The notes below the pieces were generated by a model. That model worked only from the letters and a program-made list of their open reading frames with translations, ran no database searches and was not told the DNA's origin. From Ensifer adhaerens (GTDB taxonomy: Bacteria; Pseudomonadota; Alphaproteobacteria; Rhizobiales; Rhizobiaceae), in the NCBI RefSeq assembly GCF_002007205.1, contig NZ_LAZS01000010.1, forward strand, positions 278,747 to 342,746: DNA of 64,000 nt, written 5' to 3'. The translations under genes were made by a program, and so were the position numbers. How positions within the stretch are numbered: position 1 is the stretch's first letter; the number at the start of each line of letters is the position of its first letter. Positions 28,231 through 35,289 of the stretch are shown piece by piece.

Positions 28231-28872
28231 ATGGGCGACAAATTCCTTCTCGACGGACCTGACGATGCTGATGTCACCATTCTTCTCGCCCATGGCGCCG
28301 GCGCGCCGATGGATTCCGCCTCGATGACCGCAACAGCCAAGGCACTGGCGGAAGCCGGCTTTCGTGTCGCCCGCTTTGAGTTCGGCTACATGGCGGCACG
28401 GCGGATATCGGAGGGACGCAGACCGCCACCGCGCGCCGAAACGCTCAACCCGGAATATCTTGCCGCCATCGACGCGCTCGGGGCGGAGGGGCCGCTTATC
28501 ATCGGCGGCAAGTCGATGGGCGGGCGGGTTGCGAGCATGGTCGCCGATCAGTTGCACGCGGCCGGCAAGATCGCCGGGCTGCTCTGCCTCGGCTACCCTT
28601 TCCATCCGCCGGCAAAGCCCGAGCAGTTGCGCACCAAACATCTCGCCGACCTGAAGACCCCGACCCTGATCTGCCAGGGTACCCGCGACGAATTCGGCAC
28701 GCGCGAGGAGGTTCCGGGCTATACGCTCTCCGACGCGATCGAAGTCCTGTGGCTCGAGGACGGCGACCACGACCTGAAGCCGCGCAAGAGCCTTTCCGGC
28801 TTTTCGACGGCGGATCACTTACGGACGGTCGCCGATGCGGTCGCATCCTGGGCCGCCCGGCTGACGCGCTGA
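28231..28872 (+). CDS. Alpha/beta hydrolase (KAT8-NSL3/COG3571-like)
   Basis: A 213-residue small alpha/beta hydrolase. The N-terminal strand and oxyanion loop read ILLAHGAGAPMDS, the nucleophile serine is in IIGGKSMGGRVAS, and the catalytic histidine is in EDGDHDLKP near the end. The length fits the COG3571 group, whose substrates are unknown. The start is one base after the stop of the BRCT-TPR gene, so it belongs to the same operon. No link to DNA repair is known for this fold; its presence may be simple cotranscription. Confidence 0.85.
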   Translation: MGDKFLLDGPDDADVTILLAHGAGAPMDSASMTATAKALAEAGFRVARFEFGYMAARRISEGRRPPPRAETLNPEYLAAIDALGAEGPLIIGGKSMGGRVASMVADQLHAAGKIAGLLCLGYPFHPPAKPEQLRTKHLADLKTPTLICQGTRDEFGTREEVPGYTLSDAIEVLWLEDGDHDLKPRKSLSGFSTADHLRTVADAVASWAARLTR

Positions 28873-28885
28873 TCTGTCGATCGGG

Positions 28886-29659
28886 ATGAAGATCGCCACC
28901 TTCAACATAAACGGCATCAACAAGCGGCTCGAAAACCTGATCGCCTGGCTGCATCGGGCCAGGCCCGACATCGTTTGTCTGCAGGAACTGAAAGCGACCG
29001 ATCGCCAGTTTCCGCGATCGGCGATCGAGGCGGCCGGTTATGGCGCGGTCTGGCAGGGGCAATCGGCCTGGAACGGCGTTGCGATCCTTGCCCGAGACAG
29101 CGAGCCGGTGCTGACCCGCGTCGGGCTCGACGGCGATCCCTCCGATAGCCAGGCGCGTTACATCGAGGCCGCCGTCAGCGGCATTCTCGTCGCTTGCCTC
29201 TACGCCCCCAACGGCAATCCGCAGCCCGGGCCGAAGTTCGACTACAAGCTTGCCTGGCACGCGCGAATGGCCAGACATGCTGCCGAACTCTACGCGCTTG
29301 ATCTGCCTGTCGTGCTTGCCGGCGATTACAACATCGTGCCGGAACCGCGGGACATCTACACGACCACGTCCTACGACGACAACGCGCTGGTGCAGCCGGA
29401 AAGTCGTGCTGCCTTCAGTGAACTCCTCGACCAGGGATGGCTCGATGCACTGCGCAAAATCCATCCGAAGGAACAACTCTTCACCTTCTGGGACTATCGC
29501 CGGAACCGGTGGCAGCGCGATGCGGGGCTGCGGCTCGACCATTTTCTGCTCAGCCGGAAGCTTTCCCGAAAGCTCACCGGCGCTGGTATAGACCGCGAGG
29601 TTCGTGGGATCGAGGGTGCGAGCGATCACGCCCCGGTGTGGATCACGCTCCGCGATTGA
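28886..29659 (+). CDS. xthA: Exodeoxyribonuclease III (AP endonuclease)
   Basis: A 257-residue ExoIII/APE1-type nuclease that cuts at abasic sites and cleans 3' ends. Metal and catalytic motifs are visible: FNINGI (7-12), LQELKA (about 32-37), LAGDYNIVP, LRLDHFLLS and SDHAPVW at the C-terminus. It lies 13 bases after the hydrolase gene, as the last repair gene of the ligD-ku operon. In that place it could prepare damaged 3' ends before polymerase or ligase action. Rhizobia usually have other xthA copies, so this one may be specialised for end joining. Confidence 0.92.
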   Translation: MKIATFNINGINKRLENLIAWLHRARPDIVCLQELKATDRQFPRSAIEAAGYGAVWQGQSAWNGVAILARDSEPVLTRVGLDGDPSDSQARYIEAAVSGILVACLYAPNGNPQPGPKFDYKLAWHARMARHAAELYALDLPVVLAGDYNIVPEPRDIYTTTSYDDNALVQPESRAAFSELLDQGWLDALRKIHPKEQLFTFWDYRRNRWQRDAGLRLDHFLLSRKLSRKLTGAGIDREVRGIEGASDHAPVWITLRD

Positions 29660-29821
29660 CCTCGCTATTTTGCGGCAGTGAAAGTGCGAGCCGACGCGCA
29701 GCGGTGATAGTGTTTCGCATCGTCCGCGGCTATTCGCAGCTCTCATCCGGCTTAAACCGGTCCGGCTGTGGACCGGCGGCCAACCGCGACGTCCAAGCCA
29801 CTGAACACCAAGGAGAACCGC

Positions 29822-30028
29822 ATGAAAATCAGCGCGCGCAATCGCCTCAAGGGCAAGATCGTCGAAGTGATCAAGGGCGCGACCACCGCTCATGTCCGTA
29901 TCGACGTCGGCGGCTCGATCGTGACCGCAGCCATCACCAACGAGTCGGTTGACGAATTGGGTCTGAAGGTCGGCGGCGAGGCCTACGCGGTCATAAAGGC
30001 CTCGGACGTCATGGTCGGGATCGACTGA
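29822..30028 (+). CDS. mop: Mop-type molybdate-binding protein
   Basis: A 68-residue single TOBE (Mop) domain protein, the normal length of molbindins, which form hexamers storing molybdate or tungstate in the cytosol. The start MKISARNRLKGKIVEVIKGAT and the end KASDVMVGID are characteristic. AAGGAG lies at good spacing before ATG. It is 160 bases downstream of xthA and probably has its own promoter. It is convergent with trmO and the metal-type ABC importer, whose promoter carries a Mo-box-like repeat, which suggests a molybdenum theme in this section. Confidence 0.88.
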   Translation: MKISARNRLKGKIVEVIKGATTAHVRIDVGGSIVTAAITNESVDELGLKVGGEAYAVIKASDVMVGID

Positions 30029-30037
30029 AACGCCCAA

Positions 30038-30064
30038 GGGCGCGTTGGAGCTTCCGTCGCGCCC
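30038..30064. terminator. Hairpin between convergent mop and trmO
   Basis: Stem GGGCGCG/CGCGCCC (7 perfect pairs, 13-base loop) between two convergent stops. It has no clear T-run on the plus strand. Confidence 0.45.
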
Positions 30065-30082
30065 AGTTTATCCGTTGCCCGA

Positions 30083-30604
30083 TCACGCCTTCTGGCAATG
30101 AGGCGCACCAGTGCCACCGGTCTCGAAATCGCCGCGCTGCGGCGGCGCGATCGGCTTGAACAGGGTCCGGTCGGGCTTGAGATCGAGGAGCGGCGTGCCG
30201 TCGAGGCAATCGAGACCGCGCACGAGTAGGACAGAGCCTTCCACAGCTTCGAGCTTGACGATCGAGGTGCCGATCGGATTGGGGCGGACCGGCGAGCGCA
30301 GCGAAAATGTCCCATGCACCTCGCCGTTGCTGGCCGGGCTTTGCAGGACCAGGTCGCGCCGCGATCGGTCGAGCCAGTAGAGGATTTCCAGCCGTTCGAA
30401 AGCGTCCACGCCTTTCAGCGCCTGAACCCAGGGTTCGAACATCTCGATGCGGCAGAGCGGACCATCGTGCCGGCCCTGGCGTGGGGTTTCCATGCGCGAG
30501 GTCCAGGGCGTTGCGATGCGGCCGATGAAGACGAGGCCGGCGTCGGTTGGCGCTGGCGGATCCACGACCACCTCGTTCTCACGGATTTCGTTCTGGCGAA
30601 CCAT
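30083..30604 (-). CDS. trmO: tRNA (N6-threonylcarbamoyladenosine37-N6)-methyltransferase TrmO
   Basis: A 173-residue TrmO/TsaA (UPF0066) protein, an S-adenosylmethionine-dependent enzyme that methylates t6A37 in threonine tRNA. The family beta-barrel blocks are present: VFIGRIATPW, CRIEMFEPWVQALKGVDAFERLEILYWLDRS, GTFSLRSPVRPNPIGTSIVKL and LLVRGLDCLDGTPLLDLKP. Its start lies 26 bases inside the end of the ABC ATPase gene, so it is the last gene of that transporter operon. A tRNA modification enzyme embedded in a metal-type importer operon is noteworthy; the cause is unknown. Confidence 0.87.
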   Translation of the reverse strand: MVRQNEIRENEVVVDPPAPTDAGLVFIGRIATPWTSRMETPRQGRHDGPLCRIEMFEPWVQALKGVDAFERLEILYWLDRSRRDLVLQSPASNGEVHGTFSLRSPVRPNPIGTSIVKLEAVEGSVLLVRGLDCLDGTPLLDLKPDRTLFKPIAPPQRGDFETGGTGAPHCQKA

Positions 30605-31403
30605 GGTTTGTTCCTTTCATGTCAGAGGGGGTGGCGAAGCGCGGCGCACAGAGGCGGGCCTCGCTGCCGTCGATCGAGCCGATCACCACATCGATGTCAT
30701 AGAGTTGCTTCAGGGCAGCGGGCGTCAACACGTGGCTCGGAGAGCCAAGCGCGTTGAGTTTCGAGGCGTGGAGCAGCGCGACGCGGTCTGCCACGAGGAA
30801 GGCGTGATCCGGATTGTGCGTCGAGAGCACGACCGAAAGCCCGCGCGTGGCCAGCGCCCGGATGTGCGAGAGCACCCGCATCTGGTTGCCGTAGTCGAGA
30901 TTGGCGGTCGGCTCGTCCATGACGAGGATGGACGGCTCCTGCGTGACTGCACGGGCGATCAGCGCCATCTGGCGCTCGCCGCCACTGATCTCGGTATAGG
31001 GCCGCATGGCGAGATGGGTCATGCCAAGTCCGGCAAGCGCCTCCATGGCGATCCGACGATCGCGGGAGCCAGGCGATGCGAATGGTGCGAGGTGAGGGGC
31101 TCGTCCCATCAAGACCACCTCCAGCACCGTGAACGGGAAAAGTGCTGCATGCGCCTGCGGAACATAGGCGATCCGTTTGGCGCGCTCACGCCGCGGCCAG
31201 GCGGAAAGCGGTTGTCCGTTGAGGAGAATATCGCCGGCCTTGACCGGCAGGAGACCGAGAACGGTCTTGAAAAGCGTCGTCTTGCCGGCGCCGTTGGGGC
31301 CGAGCAGGGCCAGGACCTCGCCGGACGCAAGCGACAGGGAGACATTCTCACCCACCGTGCGTCCGCCATAGCCAAAGGCGAGATCCCTGATTTCCAGCGT
31401 CAT
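30579..31403 (-). CDS. FecCD-type ABC importer ATPase
   Basis: A 274-residue ATPase of the iron-chelate/B12/molybdate importer type. Walker A GPNGAGKTT is at about 36-44, the Q-loop is in YVPQAHAALFPFT, the signature is ISGGERQMALIARA, Walker B is ILVMDEP and the H-loop is STHNPDH. It has a longer C-terminal tail (to SPERNP) whose coding region overlaps the start of trmO. It starts within the permease stop (ATGA overlap of 4 bases). It powers the permease and binding protein encoded upstream. Metal identity is discussed under the promoter site. Confidence 0.88.
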   Translation of the reverse strand: MTLEIRDLAFGYGGRTVGENVSLSLASGEVLALLGPNGAGKTTLFKTVLGLLPVKAGDILLNGQPLSAWPRRERAKRIAYVPQAHAALFPFTVLEVVLMGRAPHLAPFASPGSRDRRIAMEALAGLGMTHLAMRPYTEISGGERQMALIARAVTQEPSILVMDEPTANLDYGNQMRVLSHIRALATRGLSVVLSTHNPDHAFLVADRVALLHASKLNALGSPSHVLTPAALKQLYDIDVVIGSIDGSEARLCAPRFATPSDMKGTNHGSPERNP

Positions 31404-32434
31404 TGCCAGGCTCTCCGGCCGGAGGCGAGAAGCCACAGGAAGAACGGCGCGCCAACCGCGGCCGTCAGGATGCCGAGCGGCACTTCGGTGAGCGCGATGC
31501 TGCGCGCCAGCATGTCGACGACGAGCAGATAGGCAGCACCTGATATCATCGAGGCCGGCAGCAGGCGGCGGAAGTCCGGGCCGACCAGCATGCGGGCGAT
31601 ATGCGGGATGACGAGGCCGATCCAGCCGATGACGCCGCAGACGGAGACAGCAGCCGCGGTGATCAGCGTTGCCGCGGCGATCAGCACGGAGCGCGTAAGA
31701 CGCGTGTCGACGCCCAAGGTCTGGGCTTCCTCGTCGCCGAGTGTCATCAGGTTCATGCGCCAGCAAAAGAGCACCAGCGGCACCAGCCCGACCAAAAGCG
31801 CCGGCAGGATCGAGACGACGTCGAGACGGGTGATCGCCGTCAGGCTGCCGAGCAGCCAGTAGGTGATTGCCGGCAGCTGGTCGTAGGGATCGGCGAGGAT
31901 CTTGATCAGCGATATGCCGGCGCCGACGAGCGCCCCGATGGCGATCCCCGCCAGAACCAGCGTCAGCGCCGGATCGCGTCCACGGATTGCCAAGCCCACG
32001 GCATAGACCGCCCCGACCGCCAGCAGTCCACCGGCAAAGCTGATCGCCTGGATTGCAAGGACCGGAAGCGACAGAAAGATGCCGATGACGGCGCCGAGAC
32101 TGGCGCCTCCGGAAACGCCGAGAATATCGGGCGAAACGAGAGGATTGCGGAAGAGCCCCTGATAGGTGGCGCCGGCTGCGGCAAGTGCCGCGCCGATCAG
32201 GATCGCGCCTACCACGCGCGGCAGCCGCACGTTCCAGAGCACGGTCGACAGCACCGGATCAGTTGCCTGCCCGGAAGAAGCCGCGCGCAGCGCTGCGACA
32301 ATCTCCGATGGGCCGGCATATTTGCCGACCGACATCGACGCCAGCGCCAGCAGAAAGAGCGCGCCGACGAGCAGCCAGAGGCCGCCCTTGCGCTCGGCGG
32401 CCATCATGTCCTGCGTTTCCTGTCTCCGGTTCAT
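31400..32434 (-). CDS. FecCD-type ABC importer permease
   Basis: A 344-residue inner-membrane permease of the BtuC/FecCD/MolB fold with about ten helices. Diagnostic blocks are RLPRVVGAILIGAALAAAGATYQGLFRNPLVSPDILGVSGGASLGAV (about 69-115), ITYWLLGSLTAI and VIGWIGLVIPHIARMLVGPDFRRLLPAS. It overlaps both neighbours by 4 bases: the binding-protein stop upstream and the ATPase start downstream. The pore works as a homodimer in this family. The first residues (MNRRQETQDMM) allow a later start at one of two internal Met codons. Confidence 0.9.
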   Translation of the reverse strand: MNRRQETQDMMAAERKGGLWLLVGALFLLALASMSVGKYAGPSEIVAALRAASSGQATDPVLSTVLWNVRLPRVVGAILIGAALAAAGATYQGLFRNPLVSPDILGVSGGASLGAVIGIFLSLPVLAIQAISFAGGLLAVGAVYAVGLAIRGRDPALTLVLAGIAIGALVGAGISLIKILADPYDQLPAITYWLLGSLTAITRLDVVSILPALLVGLVPLVLFCWRMNLMTLGDEEAQTLGVDTRLTRSVLIAAATLITAAAVSVCGVIGWIGLVIPHIARMLVGPDFRRLLPASMISGAAYLLVVDMLARSIALTEVPLGILTAAVGAPFFLWLLASGRRAWQ

Positions 32435-33468
32435 TTCGAAGCCGGCACCGCCCCCTTCAGGAGCGTCGCCACTTGTTCGTCCGTCAGGTCGACCTGGTAG
32501 AACAGCTTGTAGAAATCGCGGGTCTCAGCCTTCAGGTCACCCTTGAAGCGGTCGGGATAGAACAGCTTCTGCAGCCAGACGACGCCGATCAGGCGGTTGA
32601 TGGCGGGCGGTGAATCGAACCAGCCGTAGGGAAGCGACGGCGCGGTGAATACCCGGCCGTCCGTGACGGCCCTCATGTCAGCCCAGAGCGGGTCCTTCTT
32701 CGCCGAGGCTGCAAACTTGCCGCTTGCCGCGATGATGGAGTCCGGGTTCCAGGAGAAGATCTGTTCGTGCGAGACCTGCGTCAGGCTGCCCTTGCCGGCG
32801 GCCGCCGCGACATTCTCGGCGCCGACGGCTTCGAGGATCTCGACATTGATGGAGCCGGAAAGCCCCGTTTCCAGCCCTTCTGGGCCGCGGCCGTAATAGA
32901 CGCGCGGCCGCTGATCAGCGGGGATCTTGGCGAGCCTGTCGTTCAGATCCTTGATCTGCCGATCGGCGTAGGCCGCGAGTGTCTCAGCGCGCTCAGTCAC
33001 GCCAAGCAGCGCGCCGACGTCGCGCAGCGTCTTGCCGCTGTCGGCGAAACGGCCGTCGATCAGCACGTAAGGAATGCCGGTCTGCGCCTGCACCTTGTCG
33101 GCAAGCGAGCGGTAGGTGTCGTTGATGGTGCCGACGTCGAGAATGATGTCCGGCTTGGCGGCGAGCACCGCCTCGACATTGGCGCTGCCGCCCTTGCCGG
33201 TAAGTTGGCCGTAGGTCGGCAGATCGCGGACCGACGGCATCAGATATGCCTTTTGCTCATCCGTCGGCTCGCGCACCCAGCCGGCGAGCTTGTCCGGCGC
33301 CAGGACATAGGTCAGCACCGAGGCGGGAGGGCCGGCGGCAAGCACGCGGGTGATGGTATCGGGAACCTCGACTGTTCGCCCTGCGGCGTCGGTGATCGTA
33401 CGCGCCTCGGCTGCGCCTGAGGCAAGGCCGAGCATGGCGGAGAGGATTATCGCAAGAGATTTCAACAT
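32431..33468 (-). CDS. TroA/FepB-fold metal or oxyanion substrate-binding protein
   Basis: A 345-residue periplasmic class III binding protein. The Sec signal peptide covers about residues 1-22 (LAIILSAMLGLASGAAEA). Two Rossmann-like lobes joined by a long helix follow. Visible blocks are RTITDAAGRTVEVPDTITRVLAAGP, AVLAAKPDIILDVGTIN and VSHEQIFSWNPDSIIAA. Such proteins bind Fe-siderophores, haem, B12 or, in MolA types, molybdate/tungstate. The ATG at 33468 is used; a GTG nine bases earlier is possible. It leads the importer-trmO operon, and its promoter carries a Mo-box-like repeat that favours molybdate. Confidence 0.87.
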   Translation of the reverse strand: MLKSLAIILSAMLGLASGAAEARTITDAAGRTVEVPDTITRVLAAGPPASVLTYVLAPDKLAGWVREPTDEQKAYLMPSVRDLPTYGQLTGKGGSANVEAVLAAKPDIILDVGTINDTYRSLADKVQAQTGIPYVLIDGRFADSGKTLRDVGALLGVTERAETLAAYADRQIKDLNDRLAKIPADQRPRVYYGRGPEGLETGLSGSINVEILEAVGAENVAAAAGKGSLTQVSHEQIFSWNPDSIIAASGKFAASAKKDPLWADMRAVTDGRVFTAPSLPYGWFDSPPAINRLIGVVWLQKLFYPDRFKGDLKAETRDFYKLFYQVDLTDEQVATLLKGAVPASK

Positions 33469-33513
33469 GGAGGCCACGATAGCGAGAGGGATCGGTCGGG
33501 CGCACTATGGCAC

Positions 33514-33541
33514 GGCGTTATATCTCTTGGAATATATTGCC
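33514..33541. promoter_or_regulatory. Mo-box-like inverted repeat upstream of the FecCD-type importer
   Basis: GGCGTTATAT, 8-base spacer, ATATATTGCC: the arms match at 8 of 10 positions. It is centred about 60 bases upstream of the binding-protein start. The half-site CGTTATAT resembles the TATAT-containing palindromes bound by ModE-type regulators. It lies in the 264-base divergent region shared with the aldo/keto reductase gene; I see no other strong signal in that region. Confidence 0.45.
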
Positions 33542-33732
33542 TGAAAAATCGCACTGAATGAACGGTGCCATACGGTGCAAGCGATGTCCTCCTTGCCGGC
33601 GGAGGCGGCTCTCTGCCATCTCATTCTTTTCCCATCTCTTTTTGAGATGGCGCGATCGAATAAGTCTATTTGCCAAATCGGCGGGCCATCGACATTGTCC
33701 CGGTCGAGGAGAAACTCTTTTAGGACATTGCC

Positions 33733-34752
33733 GTGGAATACAATCGCTTTGGCCAGACCGGCCTGAAGACGTCATCCCTTTGCCTTGGCACCATGGGTCT
33801 CGGTTCTTCCAAGTGGAAGGGCTGGGTTCTCGACGAGGGCCGGTCCGTTCCGGTCCTGAAGGCCGCGCTGGACGCCGGCATCAACTTCTTCGACATGGCC
33901 GACTGGTACTCGACCGGGCTCAACGAGCGCGTCGTCGGCCGCACGCTTCTGTCGATGACCAGCCGCGAAAACCTGGTGCTGACCACCAAGGCGTTTTACG
34001 CCATGAGCGACAGCCCGAACGACCAGGGCCTTTCGCGCAAGCATCTGATGAAGTCGATCGACCGTTCGCTCGAGCAGATGGGCACCGACTATGTCGATAT
34101 CTACATGGTCCACGCCTTCGATCCGGATACGCCGATCGAGGAGACCATGTCGGCGCTGCACGACATCGTCAAATCCGGCAAGGCCCGCTATCTCGGCGCC
34201 TCGACCATGTATGCCTGGCAGTTCGCCAAGATGAACCATGTCGCCGAGAAGAACGGCTGGACGCCCTTCATCAACATGCAGTGCCAGTATTCGCTGCTCT
34301 ACCGCGAGGAAGAGCGCGAGATGATGCCCTACTGCAAGGACGAGGGCATTGCGGTCACGACCTTCTCGCCACTGGCGCGTGGCTATCTCGCCGGGGGCGG
34401 CTCGGCTCCGCGCATCGCCCATGATCTCTATCTCGACTGGTTCGGCGATGAGATCGATCGGGAAATCGCCAACAGGGTCAACGAGTTGGCGCGCAAATAC
34501 GGCAAGACCGCAAGCCAGATCGCCCAGGCCTGGGTGATCGGCTCCGGCAACAGCACCGTGCCGATTTTCGGCGCCGAAAGCCCCGAGCAGGTCGAAGCCG
34601 CCCTCGAGGCGGCGAAGATCGAGCTTGATGCCGTCGATCGCGCCTATCTCGAAGAGCCCTACCGGCCGCGCGACATGATCAACGACTACAACCCGGTCCG
34701 TCGCCCGCGCGCTCTGTCCGCGCCGGCCGCCACGCTCGCCGTGGCGTCCTGA
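33733..34752 (+). CDS. Aldo/keto reductase
   Basis: A 339-residue NADPH-dependent aldo/keto reductase of the AKR5/YajO-like type. The TIM-barrel blocks are in order: YNRFGQTGLKTSSLCLGTMGLG, GINFFDMADWYSTG with the catalytic Asp and Tyr, DYVDIYMVHAFDPDTPIEETM and the C-terminal cofactor region VIGSGNSTVPIFGAESPEQVEAAL. The start is GTG at 33733, with AGGA eight bases upstream. It opens a co-directional cluster with the Fae homologue 27 bases later. It likely reduces or oxidises a carbonyl compound brought in or made by that pathway. Confidence 0.88.
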   Translation: MEYNRFGQTGLKTSSLCLGTMGLGSSKWKGWVLDEGRSVPVLKAALDAGINFFDMADWYSTGLNERVVGRTLLSMTSRENLVLTTKAFYAMSDSPNDQGLSRKHLMKSIDRSLEQMGTDYVDIYMVHAFDPDTPIEETMSALHDIVKSGKARYLGASTMYAWQFAKMNHVAEKNGWTPFINMQCQYSLLYREEEREMMPYCKDEGIAVTTFSPLARGYLAGGGSAPRIAHDLYLDWFGDEIDREIANRVNELARKYGKTASQIAQAWVIGSGNSTVPIFGAESPEQVEAALEAAKIELDAVDRAYLEEPYRPRDMINDYNPVRRPRALSAPAATLAVAS

Positions 34753-34779
34753 TCTACATCCTCAGTCTGGAGAACACCC

Positions 34780-35286
34780 ATGCTTTTCATCGGTGAAGGT
34801 TTCGAGGGTTCCGGCCCGAATGCCGCGCACATCAATCTCTATCTCGGACCGAAGGATGGCCCGATCGCCGGCGCGCTGGCGACGGCGGCCGCAAGCCCTG
34901 GGCCCGGCCACCTGCCTTTCCAGGCGATCCTGAAGCCGAACCTGCCGGCAAAGCCGGTGACGCTGTTCATTGCCAAGGCGGTGCTGCAGCCGGGTACCCA
35001 TGAGACCATGACCTGGGGACCCGCCCAGGCGGGCGTTGCCGCCGGCATCACCGAAGCGCTGCTCGATGGCACGCTCCCGACTGAGGCCGAGGATGGCTGG
35101 CTGGCGATCGCCGCCGTCTGGGTGAACCCGACGGCCGACGACGCCGAGGCCGTTTACGCTCACAACAGGACGGCGACACATATGGCGGCGAAACGCGCGC
35201 TGACCCGCAACTGGCCGTCGCGCGACGAACTGAAGCAGGGCCTGCTCACCGTCGGCAATCCGTTCTTCACGCCAAAGGCTGCCTGA
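34780..35286 (+). CDS. fae: Formaldehyde-activating enzyme (Fae) homologue
   Basis: A 168-residue single-domain Fae-family protein. True Fae condenses formaldehyde with tetrahydromethanopterin in methylotrophs. The start IGEGFEGSGPNAAHINLYLGPK keeps the catalytic histidine at the same position, H17, and the blocks PNLPAKPVTLFIAKAVL and TWGPAQAGVAAGITEALLDGTLP align with the family core. It is four bases from the aldehyde dehydrogenase gene, in an operon with an aldo/keto reductase and a peptide-type importer. No methanopterin genes are in the window, so it may act on another aldehyde or another carrier. The family is clear; the reaction here is not. Confidence 0.85.
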   Translation: MLFIGEGFEGSGPNAAHINLYLGPKDGPIAGALATAAASPGPGHLPFQAILKPNLPAKPVTLFIAKAVLQPGTHETMTWGPAQAGVAAGITEALLDGTLPTEAEDGWLAIAAVWVNPTADDAEAVYAHNRTATHMAAKRALTRNWPSRDELKQGLLTVGNPFFTPKAA

Positions 35287-35289
35287 TCC

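Noticed and set aside
33481..33732. Fur, Irr or RirA iron box upstream of the FecCD-type importer
   Set aside because: The only good symmetry is the TATAT-containing repeat, which fits a Mo-box better than an iron-response motif. No clear TGA-N9-TCA (RirA-type) repeat or Fur palindrome was seen by eye.
34780..35286. Reading the Fae homologue as glutathione-dependent formaldehyde-activating enzyme (Gfa)
   Set aside because: Gfa proteins carry a cysteine-rich zinc site. This protein has none and instead matches the Fae family with its histidine at position 17.
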